A stretch of 64,000 nt of DNA, from NCBI GenBank assembly GCA_024349245.1, contig JALDNG010000006.1, positions 186,001 through 250,000 on the forward strand, written 5' to 3'. The number at the start of each line of letters is the position of its first letter. The stretch's first letter is position 1. The notes under the pieces were generated by a model. That model was not told the origin of the DNA and searched no databases. It was given only the letters and a program-made list of their open reading frames with translations. A program made the translations under genes and the position numbers. This stretch comes from Neodontobutis hainanensis. Lineage: Eukaryota; Chordata; Actinopteri; Gobiiformes; Odontobutidae. This document shows, piece after piece, positions 1 to 13,800 of this stretch.

Positions 1-180
1 CTGGCATGTTTTTGTATTAACATATAGATCATTTCTGTAAAACAAGAAATGTATAAATCTGTTCAATGATTGTACATCATAAAAAAACAACAACTTTGTA
101 CTTTTTTGGGGATTTTCACATTTCATATGACTGTTTTCCAATAAATATGTTCTCTTAACTTTTAGCTGCCAGTTTTTATT
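1..180 (+). other. Possible 3' UTR end of an upstream plus-strand gene
   Basis: This AT-rich stretch has an AATAAA hexamer at 140-145 followed by T/GT-rich DNA (TATGTTCTCTTAACTTTTAG), which is the usual arrangement of a vertebrate cleavage and polyadenylation site on the plus strand. No coding sequence belonging to it is visible inside the window, so the gene it would end is unknown. It could equally be a chance hexamer in AT-rich DNA. Confidence 0.3.
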
Positions 181-245
181 CATGTATAAATGATCATGTT
201 GATATTCAGTCTGTCCTTCATTGATTCCTTCCTGCCGTGTGTTTT

Positions 246-480
246 TTGGAGAGGGCTAGAGCAGCTGGCATGAGGCACAGAACACCCTGGACAATCACTT
301 ACCTTCACTATCGGCCTGCATAGCATTGCCAAGAATGAAGGGAAGATACTATGCTACTGTTGGTTTGCTCTGGCACAGTGTCCAGAGAAAATCCACAGCA
401 GCATGAGAGAGCCATGCTCCACACAGGTAACCTCTTAGACAGGTGTGCTAACCATTCTGACAATGTGCACCCCTCAGATG
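246..480 (-). repeat. Degenerate tRNA-derived SINE-like repeat (family I)
   Basis: Read on the minus strand this matches the better preserved copy at 4085-4478. Shared blocks are the tRNA-like head with 'TGGTTAGCAC' near 470 and the tail block 'GTCCAGGGTGT...CTGCCTCATGCC...CAGCTG' near 250-290. The copy is diverged and lacks a clean simple-sequence tail. Confidence 0.5.
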
Positions 481-929
481 ACAAAAAGTACTTTAATGAA
501 ATCCGTCCAGTAACAGTAAGCCTCTAAAATAAACTGAGGCAGGGTTTGGCCGACTTGTGTGTTTATGTGTTTTTGGATTTATAAAGTCTGGAGTTCACAT
601 TATTTCAAGACCACTTCCAAGTCAGGTTTAACACATTTCAATTTTCAATAACCAATTTAGTTCATATTCAACTCTAATTAAAGGTTAAAGGCACAGTATG
701 TACTACTTCCAAGTGACTGTTCATAAATAGACTTCGCCTCGTGTCCTGTTCCTGATAGTTCTGCTGTACTTCGTGTTTTCTGAGAACTGCACACACACAA
801 AACATTCAGACAGGACAACCAGAAGCATATTTACACAAACATCAGTCACGCTTTGTTAAAATAGTGAATCGGTTATTTAAAAAAATTCACATACAACTGT
901 CTACTGCCATGTAGATGCTAATCCAAGTT

Positions 930-1125
930 TATTATTATTAATTTATTTGATCTGGACAGTGCATATTAATAAACATACATGATCATTTCAATCCATTGTC
1001 CCAACATTTACATGCATTCATACACCAGTGCTGGGTCACTGGAGGGTTAAGTGTCTTGCCCAAGGACACAACGACAGTATGACTGTGTCTGGTTATAGGA
1101 CGACAGCTCTACCACTGAGCCACAG
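930..1125 (-). repeat. tRNA-derived SINE-like repeat (family II), partial
   Basis: On the minus strand the order is 'GTGGCTCAGTGGTAGAGCTGTCGTCC', then 'TGTCCTTGGGCAAGACACTTAACCC', then an AT-rich tail. The same order occurs in the copies at 6715-6932 and 51976-52326. The 'TGGCTCAGTGGTAGAGC' block is A-box like. About 1130-1330 holds another possibly dispersed AT-rich stretch that I could not assign, and I see no gene in it. Confidence 0.55.
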
Positions 1126-1499
1126 TTTCTGAGTTGTTTTTAAAGTCAGTGAATGCAGCACTAGCTACAAGATTAATTGACTAATTACACTCAATCTGAC
1201 CAATCAGAGTTAGCGCTTAGAGGGAGGGGCTTAAAGACACAGGAGATGCTCATCAAGGCCTGTAAAGCCATAGACATGTATGTCTATGTGTAAAGCTACT
1301 AAAGCCTAGCGAAACTATAATAAGTGGACTACAGTTACAGCCATGATAAAGTGACATTTCTGTTCAAATTCAAAAGTCTGTATTGTTTCATACGTCTTGT
1401 TTTTAAACCTTAAATGCACACATTGCCGCGTGTTAATTAAGTGAAATACACATGTTATTGGTCTTAGATTGATAAAAGAGTCAGTGTTTGATAAAAAAC

Positions 1500-1783
1500 A
1501 GTCCCCGCCCAGTTCCCGCCTCCTCTGCTGCTTGACGGAGAGATGTACAGCTGGCAATTTACGCTCAATCCTCAACTCTCTCAGTAATTGGCACGTCGCT
1601 GGCCGCAAATTGAACTCATGCTTGAAGTGGTCACATTAACGCTGCTGGAGCATTAATTAATCATAATTTTGCCTCTAAAGCGTGGGTTCAATTCAAACCG
1701 AGGGAATACTTTTTTTTTTTTTTTTTTTACCCAGCTCCCTACTCTCCATTGGGACCGCTATAACCTCCTCTGGGCTGCACAAG
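1500..1783 (+). other. loxl3: Candidate non-coding first exon and promoter of loxl3
   Basis: The first coding exon of loxl3 is preceded by a splice acceptor at 4810, so an upstream untranslated exon must exist. The best candidate ends at 1783 in AAG|GTAAGG, a strong donor. It lies downstream of a GC-richer patch containing CCCCGCCC (about 1504), inside otherwise AT-rich DNA. No in-frame coding is expected. The transcription start cannot be placed, and another upstream donor is possible. Confidence 0.3.
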
Positions 1784-4084
1784 GTAAGGCTGGAAAAAGC
1801 ATTTTATTGAGAGAAATAAACAGTTAAACTATATTTGCTCAAGAGAAACTGTAAACAATATAAACTCTAGCTTTAATAACATTCTGAAACTGGAGCCATA
1901 TGATTTAGTTTCACTTAATTGCCTCAAAATGCATTAAAAGTGACTGTTTCCTGCTGCTCCAAGACCTTAATAAGTAAAAGGACAGATGTGTTGGCGGCAA
2001 GATGTAGTTTAAAAGCTCAAGTCAAAGTATTGGGTTGGTCTGTAGCTCAGGATTTGTGTTATTATGACCTCATTGGATAATTACAGCCCTATACAACATC
2101 CTAATGCTATTTTATCATACATTTAATTAACAGGATCAAAGTCATATTAGAATCAAAAGATAATCAGTGTCTGGATGAGGGAAATACCTAATGTGTAAAG
2201 GAACTTAGTGTAAATGTATTTTGGGTACCCCGCAGGAACTGGGAATAGTTAAAAGTCTAGCTTTGTGAGCAGTAGCTGGGTCTCTGTGGAGAGTTTAATG
2301 TTTATCAAATGAAAAATGTGAGGAATGCAACAGGAAACTGACTGTGTCCCCAAAATCTGTCTCAAATGTAGACAACCAGAGCTTTAAATGATCATGTTAG
2401 GACAGTATAAGTAATCTGGGAAGATGATTTATGAGGGATTAGTGCAAGTAAAGGAATCACTTGTCCAATAATTACCTGCACAAATTAGATCTTATTAGGG
2501 GTTACTTCTGCTGCCTGCTCCTACAGACCCAAGAGTGTAAATGCAGGCATCCTACCTGTCATTTGTTCATAAACTACAGTGTTATGGTGTTTTTTAACTA
2601 TCCTGTTGTGACTGTTTAATAGTGTGATTGGTTTAGGCAGGTAGAGTTGTAGATTTTCTGATTGTACCCTGTATCATAAACCTCCATGATCATCTTCTGT
2701 ATTTTTAATCTCCCACCGTTCGTCCCTCTGAAGCTCCGGTCAGCTCTCTTTAGGATAAAGTTACACAGAGGTCATTGACATGCCTTCTGCTTTTACTCCC
2801 AGTTGAGTTATTTTACTGAGGATCACTTTTGGACATAACTGCAGTGTGTGAGGGCGAATGTGGGCAGTCCCAGGATGAAACAGCGTGTAGTTTTATGTGA
2901 AAAAAAAAGACCAGCTGCTTTGGTTGAAGTCTAAATGATCCATAAAAACACCGGTGAAAGGAGCCATGCTTCAGCGAGGACAGGAGAGAAAGACTTTGAC
3001 TGTAATAAGAGTAACTAACTCATCAGATACATCCCGGGACTCAATGGGACACAGCTTAACCAAAACCCTTCTGTAATTACAACCTATTGATTAACACTGG
3101 ATCTAATAAAGCAAACCATTCAGATCAGACTGTGGCCATCTGTAAAATCATTCTTTCAAATGATCTTAAAGAAGAGCTGGGGATTAAGAGCTGGTGGGCA
3201 GCAAAGCTTATGATGTAGAATTAACGGTGATTGGCTAAAGATGAGTTTGTCCTGCTGCAATTTGATTAGTCAGCACAATCTTTGACTACTCAACTCAACT
3301 ATATTCTAACTGTAATAAATGAATGTGAAGCCAACAATAGAAGTGTGTGAACTGTCTGCTGCAAGACAAAAGAGGTTTGAACTTGTTCGAGAGTCCTGAA
3401 ATGGGCCTCCCTTCATTCAGCGTGAAATGGCAGTGAGACGTGCAGTCAGACACAGACATGTTTTGGAAAAGGCTAGCTTGAATTTGCAGTCTTTGCACAA
3501 ACACACCACACTACTGTATTTGTGTCTCTGCAGGAACAACCCCCCCTCACGTGAAACGGCGGGTTCTCCGTCGGGCTTCAATGGCTCGTCTATGTTGGGC
3601 TCATTAAATACCTCACCACTGTACATGAGAGAGGGAACAGCGCTTTAGGGGAATGTCGTTAATTCAATTTTACCTCAGATTATTGTCTCAGAAGAAGCTC
3701 TTTTTCCCCCATTTCCACTTATGGAACCTTATTTTATAGACATCCTATCCATCTTTATATGCAAGATCTAATGCTGCATTGTTTTAATATATATATATAT
3801 AACAAAAACTACTGAAGCTACACTAAAATGACCCCGATCAATCATTTTCATTAGAGTCAACTAAACACAGAGCAGATGGCTTCAACCAAACAACTTCAGC
3901 CCTGCTCCCATCTGCTCTGCATATTCCCACTTCACCCTGTGTGTGTTAGCTTTTAGCCACATTTACAGACAGATCATTAAATATAAGATGGGTGTGGGCC
4001 TTTTTAGAATCACAGTCACCCCTTATGTCACAGAAGCTCACTGAACAAAGCATAGATATATTAATGATAGACTAAAAATTACAT
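1784..4084 (+). other. Non-coding DNA, putative loxl3 intron 1
   Basis: No convincing coding exon is seen. The short open frame at 3427-3648 and its antisense partner lack a start context, homology or compatible splice phases. A short TA run lies near 3790. If the candidate first exon is right, this is intronic. Confidence 0.35.
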
Positions 4085-4478
4085 GTGCACGTGGCAGAGT
4101 GGTTAGCACTCCTGCCTTACAGCAAGAAGGTCGTGAGTTCAAAACCCGGCCGACTCTGGTCTTTCTGTGAGGAGTCTGCATGTCCTCCACGTGTTACTGT
4201 GGGTTCTCTCCGGGTACTCCGGCTTCCTCCCACCGTCCAAAGGCATGTATAGGTTAATAGGCAACTCTAAAGTGTCCCTAGTGAATGAATGTGAGAGTGA
4301 ATGATTGTCTGTCAATGTCTGTCTCTATATGTCAGCCCTGCGACTAACTGGCCACTGTCCAGGGTGTACCCTGCCTCAGGCCCAAAGCTGCTGGGATAGG
4401 CTACAGTCACCCGCGACCCCTAATGGGACAAAGCGGTAGACAATGAATGAAAAAAATGAATGAATGAATGACTAAAAA
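4085..4478 (+). repeat. tRNA-derived SINE-like repeat (family I), nearly complete
   Basis: The head 'GTGGCAGAGTGGTTAGCACTC' resembles a tRNA A box and 'GTGAGTTCAAAACCCGG' a B box. The body contains the widespread teleost block 'GGTTCTCTCCGGGTACTCC' and 'TGTCCAGGGTGTACCCTGCC', and it ends in an ATGAATGA-type simple tail (4441-4478). I recognise the body as a dispersed teleost repeat but cannot give a database name. It lies about 330 bp upstream of the first loxl3 coding exon. Fragments of the same family are at 246-480, 5866-5960, 11719-11790 and 41800-41975. Confidence 0.75.
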
Positions 4479-4818
4479 TTAAATTTTGTGAAAATTTGTT
4501 TTCCTCTGCCATTTTTCCAGGTGTGATGTCATTTATAGCAAAAACCAGAAACTAAATATTTTTTTATTATTATTTTTTGATTTGATTTTTTTCAAACTGT
4601 CCCATGATTACGTCCTTGGGTCAAATTTATCAATGGACATTCAGAATTACTAATTCTTATTATAATAGTTTGGATAAGAGCCACCAGGAGATACCACAGT
4701 AACTCCTTCCACACTGCTTTAAACTGAATTTCTCTTCAGTGACCAATCTATACGTCTAGCTTGAAATATTTATGAATCTTGATGTTTTCGTTTCCTCTTT
4801 TTCTGTGCAGCTGTGATA

Positions 4819-7800
4819 ATGGACAGATCCAGACATCAACCTCGATTAGCTGTACCACTTCTTGTTGGTTTGTTGCTTCCCTGCTGCTTTGGCCAAACCA
4901 CAACTTCAGCTTCGCCCAAGACTACGCCTTCAGCGTCCACTCGCGCCGAGCGCCTCAGGGTCCGACTGTCAGGATATCCCCGAAAACACAACGAGGGCAG
5001 GGTAGAGCTCTTCTACAAAGGCGAGTGGGGGACGATCTGCGACGACGACTTCACAATCCAGAACGCCAACGTTCTCTGCCGCCAACTGGGCTTCGTCACT
5101 GCCACAGGATGGACCCACAGCGCCAAATACGGAAAAGGACAAGGTCAGAGCCACTGCCACTAATGCCTTATAGTTGGGTTCGCAGTGGGTTTCATTTTCC
5201 ACCCTGACAGTCTGCTCTCTTTGTAGGTAAAATCTGGCTGGATAATGTGAGTTGTAATGGCGGAGAGAAGAGCATTAACCACTGTAAGTCTCGGGGTTGG
5301 GGCAACAGCGACTGCACCCACGACGAAGATGCTGGAGTCGTGTGTAAAGATGAACGCATCCCGGGCTTTGTGGACTCAAACGTCATTGATGTAAGTTACT
5401 AAGTTTATAATTTTACTGCTGTTTGCTCATTACTGTTACAAGGCCGTAAACCTACAGCCTATGGGCTCTTTAAGTGTGAACCACTAAAACGGCTCAGTGC
5501 AGACACATCTGCTGCGGATTAGCTTCATATCATGAACCATAGCAGAAGCCTGTCTAGAGTTTGTACAGTGTGTGGAAAGGCGTCGCTCTGAACTGGACTC
5601 TTGTCTCACAGCTGAGTGCTGGGAGTCTCCATCTGATTGTTTTGGGGGAAGTGACCTCAGTGTGGATTTTGGGCTGCCTGGGAAACACTGGCAAACCTAA
5701 AATGTGATATCTCTTTTTAGTAGATTCACCTTAATATAAATAAATAGCAACGTGAAAATAGACCACAACCGAAATGTCAACAAACAATAAAACATTGTTT
5801 AGAATGATTACATACTAGCTCTCACTTTTAATACATACACTAAAACACAATGTTCTCTTCAGGAGCTCAGTTTTCTTTCCACTGTCCAAAGACACGCATG
5901 TTTAGGTGAATTAGTGACTACTTGTTCATAAGCTGTGTAATCATTATCTGTGAGTGTCTTGAGAGTAGTCTTCCTCACTCCTCATCTTGTAAAGTAGTTG
6001 GAAAATGAAAGAATTAAAGAAGAAAATGAAAGAATTAATAATCATTCAGTGAATAATCTAAAGTTACTCCAGAGACCTGATGTGATTAGTGACCAAAGAA
6101 CAGATTTAATTCTAGTTACACGCCTAGAAATTATTAGAATATGTGGCCTCAAAGTTGTTTTAATTAGACCCTGAGCTGGAAAAGGGAGAATAATACTTGT
6201 GTCCACCTGTTAACCAGATATTACATTATGTAAGTGACTGAGTATGGCACACTATTGTATCTTGCCAGATCAACACAATTTTACAGCAATACATTTTGTG
6301 ACTATGATGTAACAATATAATGTGTGTTAGCGGTGGTGTAGTCCTTTTACAGCAAAATCCTGAAAAGTTACGTTGTGTTTCTTTAGATGAACAGTTCCCA
6401 ACACTAAGTTACTCTCCCTTTCTCTGGTTGTTGATGCAAGCCGGGCTTTGTTGCTGAAATGTGGCAACCAGACTTCCCTCTGTAACTGAGGCCAGATTTT
6501 TTTTTTCCAAATAAACCACAGTGAAAGTGACTCACTGCAAAGCCAGCCATCTACAATAGTCACGTTTACCACATACGAGCTGTGAGTCTGTGAGTGAGAA
6601 CATTAGACCCGATACCACTCTCTAAGAGCCACAACGCTCTCATTCTGATTCAACGTTCTCACATTTAGCAGACTTAAATACAGTTACATGTGTTCGAATA
6701 TGTCTGTCTGTAAAATAATCTGAAACTGTGAATAACTGGAAGGTTGGCAGTTTGATTCCTGCTCTTCCCTGTTCATATTGTTGTTGTGTCCTTGGGCAGG
6801 ACACTTAACCCACCTTGCCTTTAGTGTCTGTGGCACTGGTTTATGAATGTGTGTGTGAAAGGAAGCTTGATGTAAAGAGCTTTGAGTGACTAGTAGGTGG
6901 AAAAGCACTATATAAATCCACACCATTTACCATCTCAGGCTCAGGTGGATGAGAACAAAATCGAGGAGGTGCGGCTGCGTCCCGTGGTCAAAATGGCCTG
7001 GAAGAAGCTGCCCATCACAGAGGGAGTAGTGGAGGTCAAATATAAAGACGGATGGGCGCAGGTCTGTGATGTCGGGTGGACCAAAAAAAACACCCATGTG
7101 GTCTGCGGCATGCTGGGATTCCCACATGAGAGAAAAGTCAACAAGAGCTTCTACAAGTGAGTAAAACACACCATTTTGAGAAATAAAAGTGTCTCTGAAC
7201 CGGGTTTTTGTACTTTTACTTCAATGATTAAGAGCTGTGGCTTAAAAACTCATTAGTATAAACATATGTACTTGTTCATGGGCTCAGAAAAGACTCCAAG
7301 GAGACTTCTCAAAACTCAATGGGTTTTATATTTTTAAGATATTCGTGTAGTTATTTGGCTGTAGTGAATTCCTAAGGATGGATAAGGACTTTCCAATGTG
7401 AGACACAAATTATCTCGACTGTTTAAATTCCAGTAAACATTTTGGCATTGTGGTGACTTTTCTCTATTGGCTCTTGTTTGGTGTTTGCTGCAGCTTGTTT
7501 GACATTTCAGTAACACTCTGACCAAAATGAAAAGACTAAACACAATACTACAAGTTACAGCAAGCATAGTTTAGTCTGGCCTTAATTTGATCCACAGCAG
7601 TTGTTGTGAGGGCTCAGCTCCAAAAAATGTTTTCCCTAAAACAGAAAAGCACATTTCTTTGCAGCCATGTCAAAATTAAAAATGTCCTATCATAGCATTA
7701 AGAATATTGTTAAAATCTAATGACAGGTTTCAAGTAGGGGAGTCCTGACACCACATTTTCAAGAATAGTTGCAGATACCAAGTACAGCTACAACAATACA

Positions 7801-10800
7801 CAAATTTTAGTTCCATCAGTTGTTTCATCAATGCCTTCTTTTGTTGGAGGCAGTTGTTTTACCTTATGACCTAAACTGAGTATCATTTGCATTTTGAGAA
7901 GCTCTTGTACCAGCCAGTAACAGGTTCTAGTATCAGTATCAGGATAATCATAGCTGTTCTTTATATTAGTTATATTAGTTATAGCTGTTGTTGTTTTCTC
8001 TGTGTTCTTTACACAATACCCGTAAGATGTGTGCAACCACATATAAAAGAAGCTAACGTCTTATTAAAACCAGTACATTTCTGGATTTACTCATGACTTT
8101 GAAATTAGAAACAGAGAAGATCAAAGTAACTGTCACTTATTAGATTTGACGTGGAAGTATTAAATGTTTTTTCCTGTTTATTAATGCATTATGGAGTACT
8201 CTGCTGTGGTATGTGTTCAGTTTTCCGCTGAAGTATCACTGAACACATTCCTGCTCCGCTTCCAGTCACAGCCTATGACTGATTCTCTGCAGATGTTTAA
8301 GAGCAGTGAGAAGTGAGGTGTGTCTTGTCTTATGTGTGTGAAAAGGACGGGGCTCGAGGGAAGTGTTTGGGTTTGAGTAAAACCTCAAACCAAAGACCAG
8401 CAACGATTGAAGTTAAGTTTTTCAAAGGACACAAAGCGCTTTAGAGAGTCCATTAATTATTCACTCAACCGTCACACACTAACAATATATTATCCTCATG
8501 TATCTTTTAACTCTTTTTGTATTAGATTGTATTTATGGCCATCTCTGAGGTTGCAAAAGTGACGGTTTATTTTTACAATGGACGCTGTCAGCCTTCAACA
8601 GTGATTTAAATGCCCGTGTGAATGTATATGTATTTTCTGTCTGTGTATTTGCACATGGTCTGTCACCTCTGTGTGATGAATCTGCCCGTCTCGTTGTAGC
8701 AGACAAATCCAAAAGACTGTAGCCAAGAAGCTGTCCAGGCCAAAGAGAAAGGTTTTGGCGAGTAAAAGGTACAGTGCAAACGGAAACCCTCCGTCTCGCC
8801 TTTTTAGTCGTGTCAGTGGGTTTCCTGAGAAGCTCTCCACCGGTAGTTCACTTGTAGTTGGTAGTTTAGCCTCTAGACTCAGTTAATCTCTAGTTCACTC
8901 TAGTTTACCGCTTTCTTTCTATCTATTTGAGAACTTGACCATATTTTATTGCAGTGTTTCCCAAACAGAGGCTCAGCTTGGGTCCGAGCACATATTATGG
9001 GGTAAAAAGTTTGGAGAAACTGCTTTAACTGGATCTCTCTATGATGACTACATACTACAAACTACAACACTAATACAGTCTGCCAGTTGAAGAGCAGTTG
9101 TGTCAAGTCATAAAAAAGACTGATGCTGTTAGTTTTGGTCTCTGTAAGAGTTTAGTCAGTCACATGGTAAGTTTCTCTAGTCTTCTGATCCATGGATTAA
9201 TAAGTTTGGTTTTATCTAAGCCAAAAACAAGTCACTCTCTGAAGACATACATAAGTACAATAGTGGGAAGGCTATAAATGAAAGGACCTTTAAAGTAGTA
9301 CATAATTCCAGTTTACATTGACCCAGTCAGAAGTGTCATAAACTGTGCATGGATGCACTGTGCATTTTTCATATGGTTTGTTTATACAGATGTACTGTAT
9401 GTAGAAGATGTGTCATGTCACTTCAGCGGTGAATTACTGCCCACACTTTGGACTCAACAAGTCTCGGTCATTTGAAAGATACAGCTGACAAAGGATCTTT
9501 GTGTCCTGCCGTCCTCTGTTACTATTTACCACTACATCGTGGTATCTGTTCTGTAAAGGTTGCTCACATTAAACATTAAAAAACGAGATTGATAAAGATG
9601 TTCTCAAAATGACAAACAGTGGACGCAATATGTAACTAAACACGACACAAGCTTCTATATAACTGTTATCTCTGCTATCAGCTGTGGCTTTGTTTTAATC
9701 CTTGTTTACGTTGCAGGCAGACACCCAAACCTAAAACTAACACTAAACAGAGCAGTGCTGACAAAAGGTAACCACAGAAGGAACTAGCACTGAGTTCAAT
9801 CTTTAACCACACCCATCTTAATGGTAGAAAGAAAAAAAGTGGTTTTGAAGTCATGTTCAGTTCCTTTTCTGTGCAATTGATGATGTAAATTTGCTGTATT
9901 TTCTTTTGCACCTCGTTCACCCCCTGTTTACCACAATTTGTGCTTCTAAAAAAACGTCCCATACAGCTCACAGCTGTAGATGTGAAAAAAGAGTGAGTCA
10001 TTAAAAAAAACTTATTTTTTTAGGTTGTATCTGCAACAACAGAAGAAGTACTACCATGTGCACTCGGTGGCTTGTACTGGGACAGAGGTCCATCTGGCCG
10101 CCTGTCAGCTCGAGTTCAACAAACCCAACGCCACGATCACCTGCAACGGCACAGCGGTGGTCGTCGGCTGCATGCCCGGGCCACTCTTCATGCAAAACTC
10201 TGGCTTCAAGAAGAAAGTCAATACATCAGTAAAGTTGACTTCTACCTTCATTTACGTGTTAATTATTTATTGTGTCTGACAGTAAGAAATTTTAGATTTT
10301 GTTAATGTGCTTGTATTTGTCTTCAGACCAATGTGAGGCTGAAGGGTGGTGCGAAGGTCGGCGAGGGCCGGGTGGAGGTGCTCAAAAACAATGAGTGGGG
10401 GACGGTGTGTGACGACCGCTGGAACCTGCAGTCTGCCAGTGTCGTGTGCAGAGAGCTGGGCTTCGGCAGCGCCAAGGAGGCTCTGACTGGAGCTCGGATG
10501 GGACAAGGTCACATAATTATACTATCATCATCAAACTTTTATTACAGACTCAAAGTCCAGATTAAAAGACAGCACAACACACAAAAAATACATAATAAGA
10601 CATACATACACATACAATATTTTGATTACTGTATTACCAGAGTCACTGATACATTTATGCATTAGAGTCTTTAAAACTGACTATCAACTGTATATGAGGT
10701 TACTGACAAAAATAATAACAAAAAGACAATGTCCTTTTGCCCTGGAGGCTCAGAGAAGCAAATATCTTCAAACAGGGATGCTCTAACTCAGACATGTCCA

Positions 10801-13800
10801 AAGTCCTAACCTTACACTGCAGCTGGATTCTTGCAAGATTTGAGAGTATCCAAACTCGGGTAAATCTATCTTTCTATTGCGCCAAGCCAAGTGCTTGCGT
10901 CAAACCATGGGCTCACCGGCCTCTTGTGACCAATGATGTAGCAGCACAAACAGGAAGAGGCGGGTTTTTAGTTTGACAAATGCAACAAGCGTCCTTTTCT
11001 CCTCGCTGTTATCAACACGGCCAATGCAAAAAAATGTGGCACTAAAGAATTTTCTGGAAGCTAAAGATGTTTGTGCTCTATTCCTACTGGCTTTGGCCCA
11101 TCCTACATACACACTCTTTTTTACTGTTAGTTATCGTTTCTTTTATTTGCAGATTCACTTTGCAAAAACTGCGATGTGTTGTTTCTTCATATCAGCTGCA
11201 CTCTGGTTATCTCAAATAAATCATTACTATGATTGGCTAAAACAAATCTTGTGTAGGCAGATACTAGTCGGCGCTTCATCCAAACACCTAACAAGTTTCC
11301 GACAAAAGGTGCCTCCCTTTTGGAAACGCTTTCAGCGGGAGTCTTTTCAGATGGTTCTGTGGAACAGACTTTGTTATGTGAGCTGTTCTATCTGGCAGAG
11401 TTAGGTTACAAAAGTCTGGCCCAAATGTTGGTAACTTAAACAGGTCCAAATCCAACTAAAACCTGTTCAAATCCACCTAAAACCTGTTCAAATCCAATTA
11501 AAACCTGTTCAAATCTAAATAAAACCTGTTAAATGTTTGACCCAGAAGGCATTATGTCAGCCAACATTTCTTTTACAGCTCCTAATCTGAAAATGTACCC
11601 TACTGGACTTGTAAGGTCAAATAGGACATACTTCTTTGACCAAAAGACATGCATCTGTGACCAGGAGAACTAATGACTCATAGGCTATAGGAAATAATGC
11701 GAGTTTGAATGATGTGTGTGAACCCTGCCACAGGACCGTTAATGGCTAAAACCCATAAGGACACACTGTAGAGAACGAATGAATGAAACAGGTTTTATGC
11801 TTGTATGTTGGCCATAACCGGTAGACTTGCACGAGGTAAACAGCTGACAGGAACAGTCAGTCTCTTATAGTTCATGTCTAGAAAATGCAGAGACGGGATC
11901 CCCACCACAGAGGATGCTCTTTAAAAAACGTCTCTGTACACACGGATGGTAGTCCTGAAACATTCCCAAACGTCACTGGAGTCAAAAACCAGTGGTGCTG
12001 AAGGAATTCCTTTCATTGAAGTTGCATAATTCAGTTGAGCCGAGGAGCAGCGGTTAGTAAAAAACTGAAAAGGTTTAGACGAGGAATGTGAAGCTCTCGG
12101 ACACAGCTCTGTAAACATTACTCGGCAACTTCAAGAATGAATGAATGTGTGTTCATAAAGCGCCAGAAATTCAGGAGAAGAATACCCTCAGTCACTATGT
12201 ATGTAGTTTAAGAGTATTCAGCCTGAACATAGTGCAAGAACTAACAAACCCTGGGATATTACAAAAGCACTTTTTATCCTGACTTGTACAGTTTAATGTG
12301 TTATGGAACACTTTTCTGTCTATTTGTCAGGAATGGGACCCATCTACATGAACGAGGTGAAGTGTGTGGGTCAGGAAAAGTCCATCTGGAACTGTCCTTT
12401 TAAAAACATCACATCTGAAGACTGTCAACACATGGAGGACGCCGCTGTTCGCTGCAACGTGCCGAGCATGGGGCTGGAAAACACGGTCAGAGAGAACTTC
12501 CTATTCTGACTCACTGCGTTTCTGTCATGATAACAAAGTGACATTTTGTTGTGGCTTTTACTAACAGCCTAATGGTTTGGTTAGACATTAAAGGGGCTAC
12601 ATGTAGTTTTGACATTTCAAAACTAACACCATTAAAATAATACCATCCAACACCAATCAGTTAACCGCAGGTGGTGTTACAGACAACAAGGGTCAAGGAA
12701 ATGGAAATAGCACTGATTAGAAAAATACATAAAATGTGCATTTAGTCCCTTCAATTAGATATGCTTTTATTAACCAGTCGCTCTTCTTCACTGTGGTCTC
12801 TTTATTTAAAAAGTTCTTGATCTTGATATCTAACATGCTTATGCTTTTTCGAGACAACAATAAATGATTTAACATTAAGCAATGAGTATTATCTGGTTGT
12901 ACAGTTTGTACTTGACAAGATGATACTCCTCTCAGTAGATGCCCACAGACGTCTAGCAACAGGAAACAAAAACTCCAGAAAAACTTTTAACACAAAGCAA
13001 TTGTTGCTTCTGACAAAACTGGGCCACACTGAACACTCTGTAGTTTAATTATCCAGAAGCACCTTGTACATCTCCATTAAACACTTAAACTAGAATTACA
13101 AACCATTTTACCAGATGGAGTTTTTATATCCTGACCAATAGGTGTCTGTGCTGCTTGTAGTTTCTAACCCCTCAGCTTCGCACTCACAGATCCGACTCAC
13201 AGGAGGCCAAACCCGGTACGAGGGGCGTGTGGAGGTGCTGAGCTCAGACCCTAACGGGACACAAAGCTGGGGTCTCATATGTGGAGAGAACTGGACCACC
13301 AAAGAGGCCACAGTGGCCTGTAGGCAGCTGGGCCTGGGCTACGCTAACCAGGCTAACCAAGTAGGTCCCTAACACGACCTGGATAACTCTCTGCAGCAGA
13401 AACTAAACCCAGTTGCCTTCTGAGACTTAAAATACTCTTGAAGTGGCAGGTCCTGCAGTACCACAAAATACATCTCAGCCTGTTTTTGGTATTAGATGAG
13501 TATTATAGTAACTGGAAAATTCAGAGAGAGGCCAAAGAGTTTTTAGTTTTTTACATTTAATGCATATGTGTTCAAAAATGGTCTCTCAAACTGTAATTCT
13601 AGCCAAGGGTTTTGGGCTTATGTCTTACCAGATATGAATACATTAGGTCCCATTCAAACACAGATGCATGAATTAACATATGGCAGTCGCAGTAGTGCTT
13701 TTGTTTTCCTCATGAAAAGGCTCCATGTGGAAGCAACACAAGGGTTCTAATCAACCTGAGTCGTTGACCACAGCTCCCAGTGGTGATCTCATGTGGAAAC

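Larger units (their letters stand above)
10508..12330 (+). other. loxl3 intron with possible mobile-element remnant
   Basis: This is the 1.8-kb intron of SRCR3. The part at about 10880-11420 is richer in CpG and complexity than its surroundings and contains an open frame of 143 codons (10973-11404) with no recognisable protein signature. It may be a decayed DNA-transposon remnant, but I found no terminal repeats to prove it. Confidence 0.3.

Noticed and set aside
3417..3648. Frames on both strands reading MYSGEVFNEPNIDEPLKPDG (minus) and RNNPPSRETAGSPSGFNG (plus)
   Set aside because: The wording looks protein-like and may belong to a dispersed repeat, but there is no start context, no compatible exon partner and no recognised family.
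10973..11404. 143-codon plus-strand frame in a loxl3 intron
   Set aside because: No motif, no start context and hydrophobic low-information content. More likely a stop-poor stretch of a decayed repeat.
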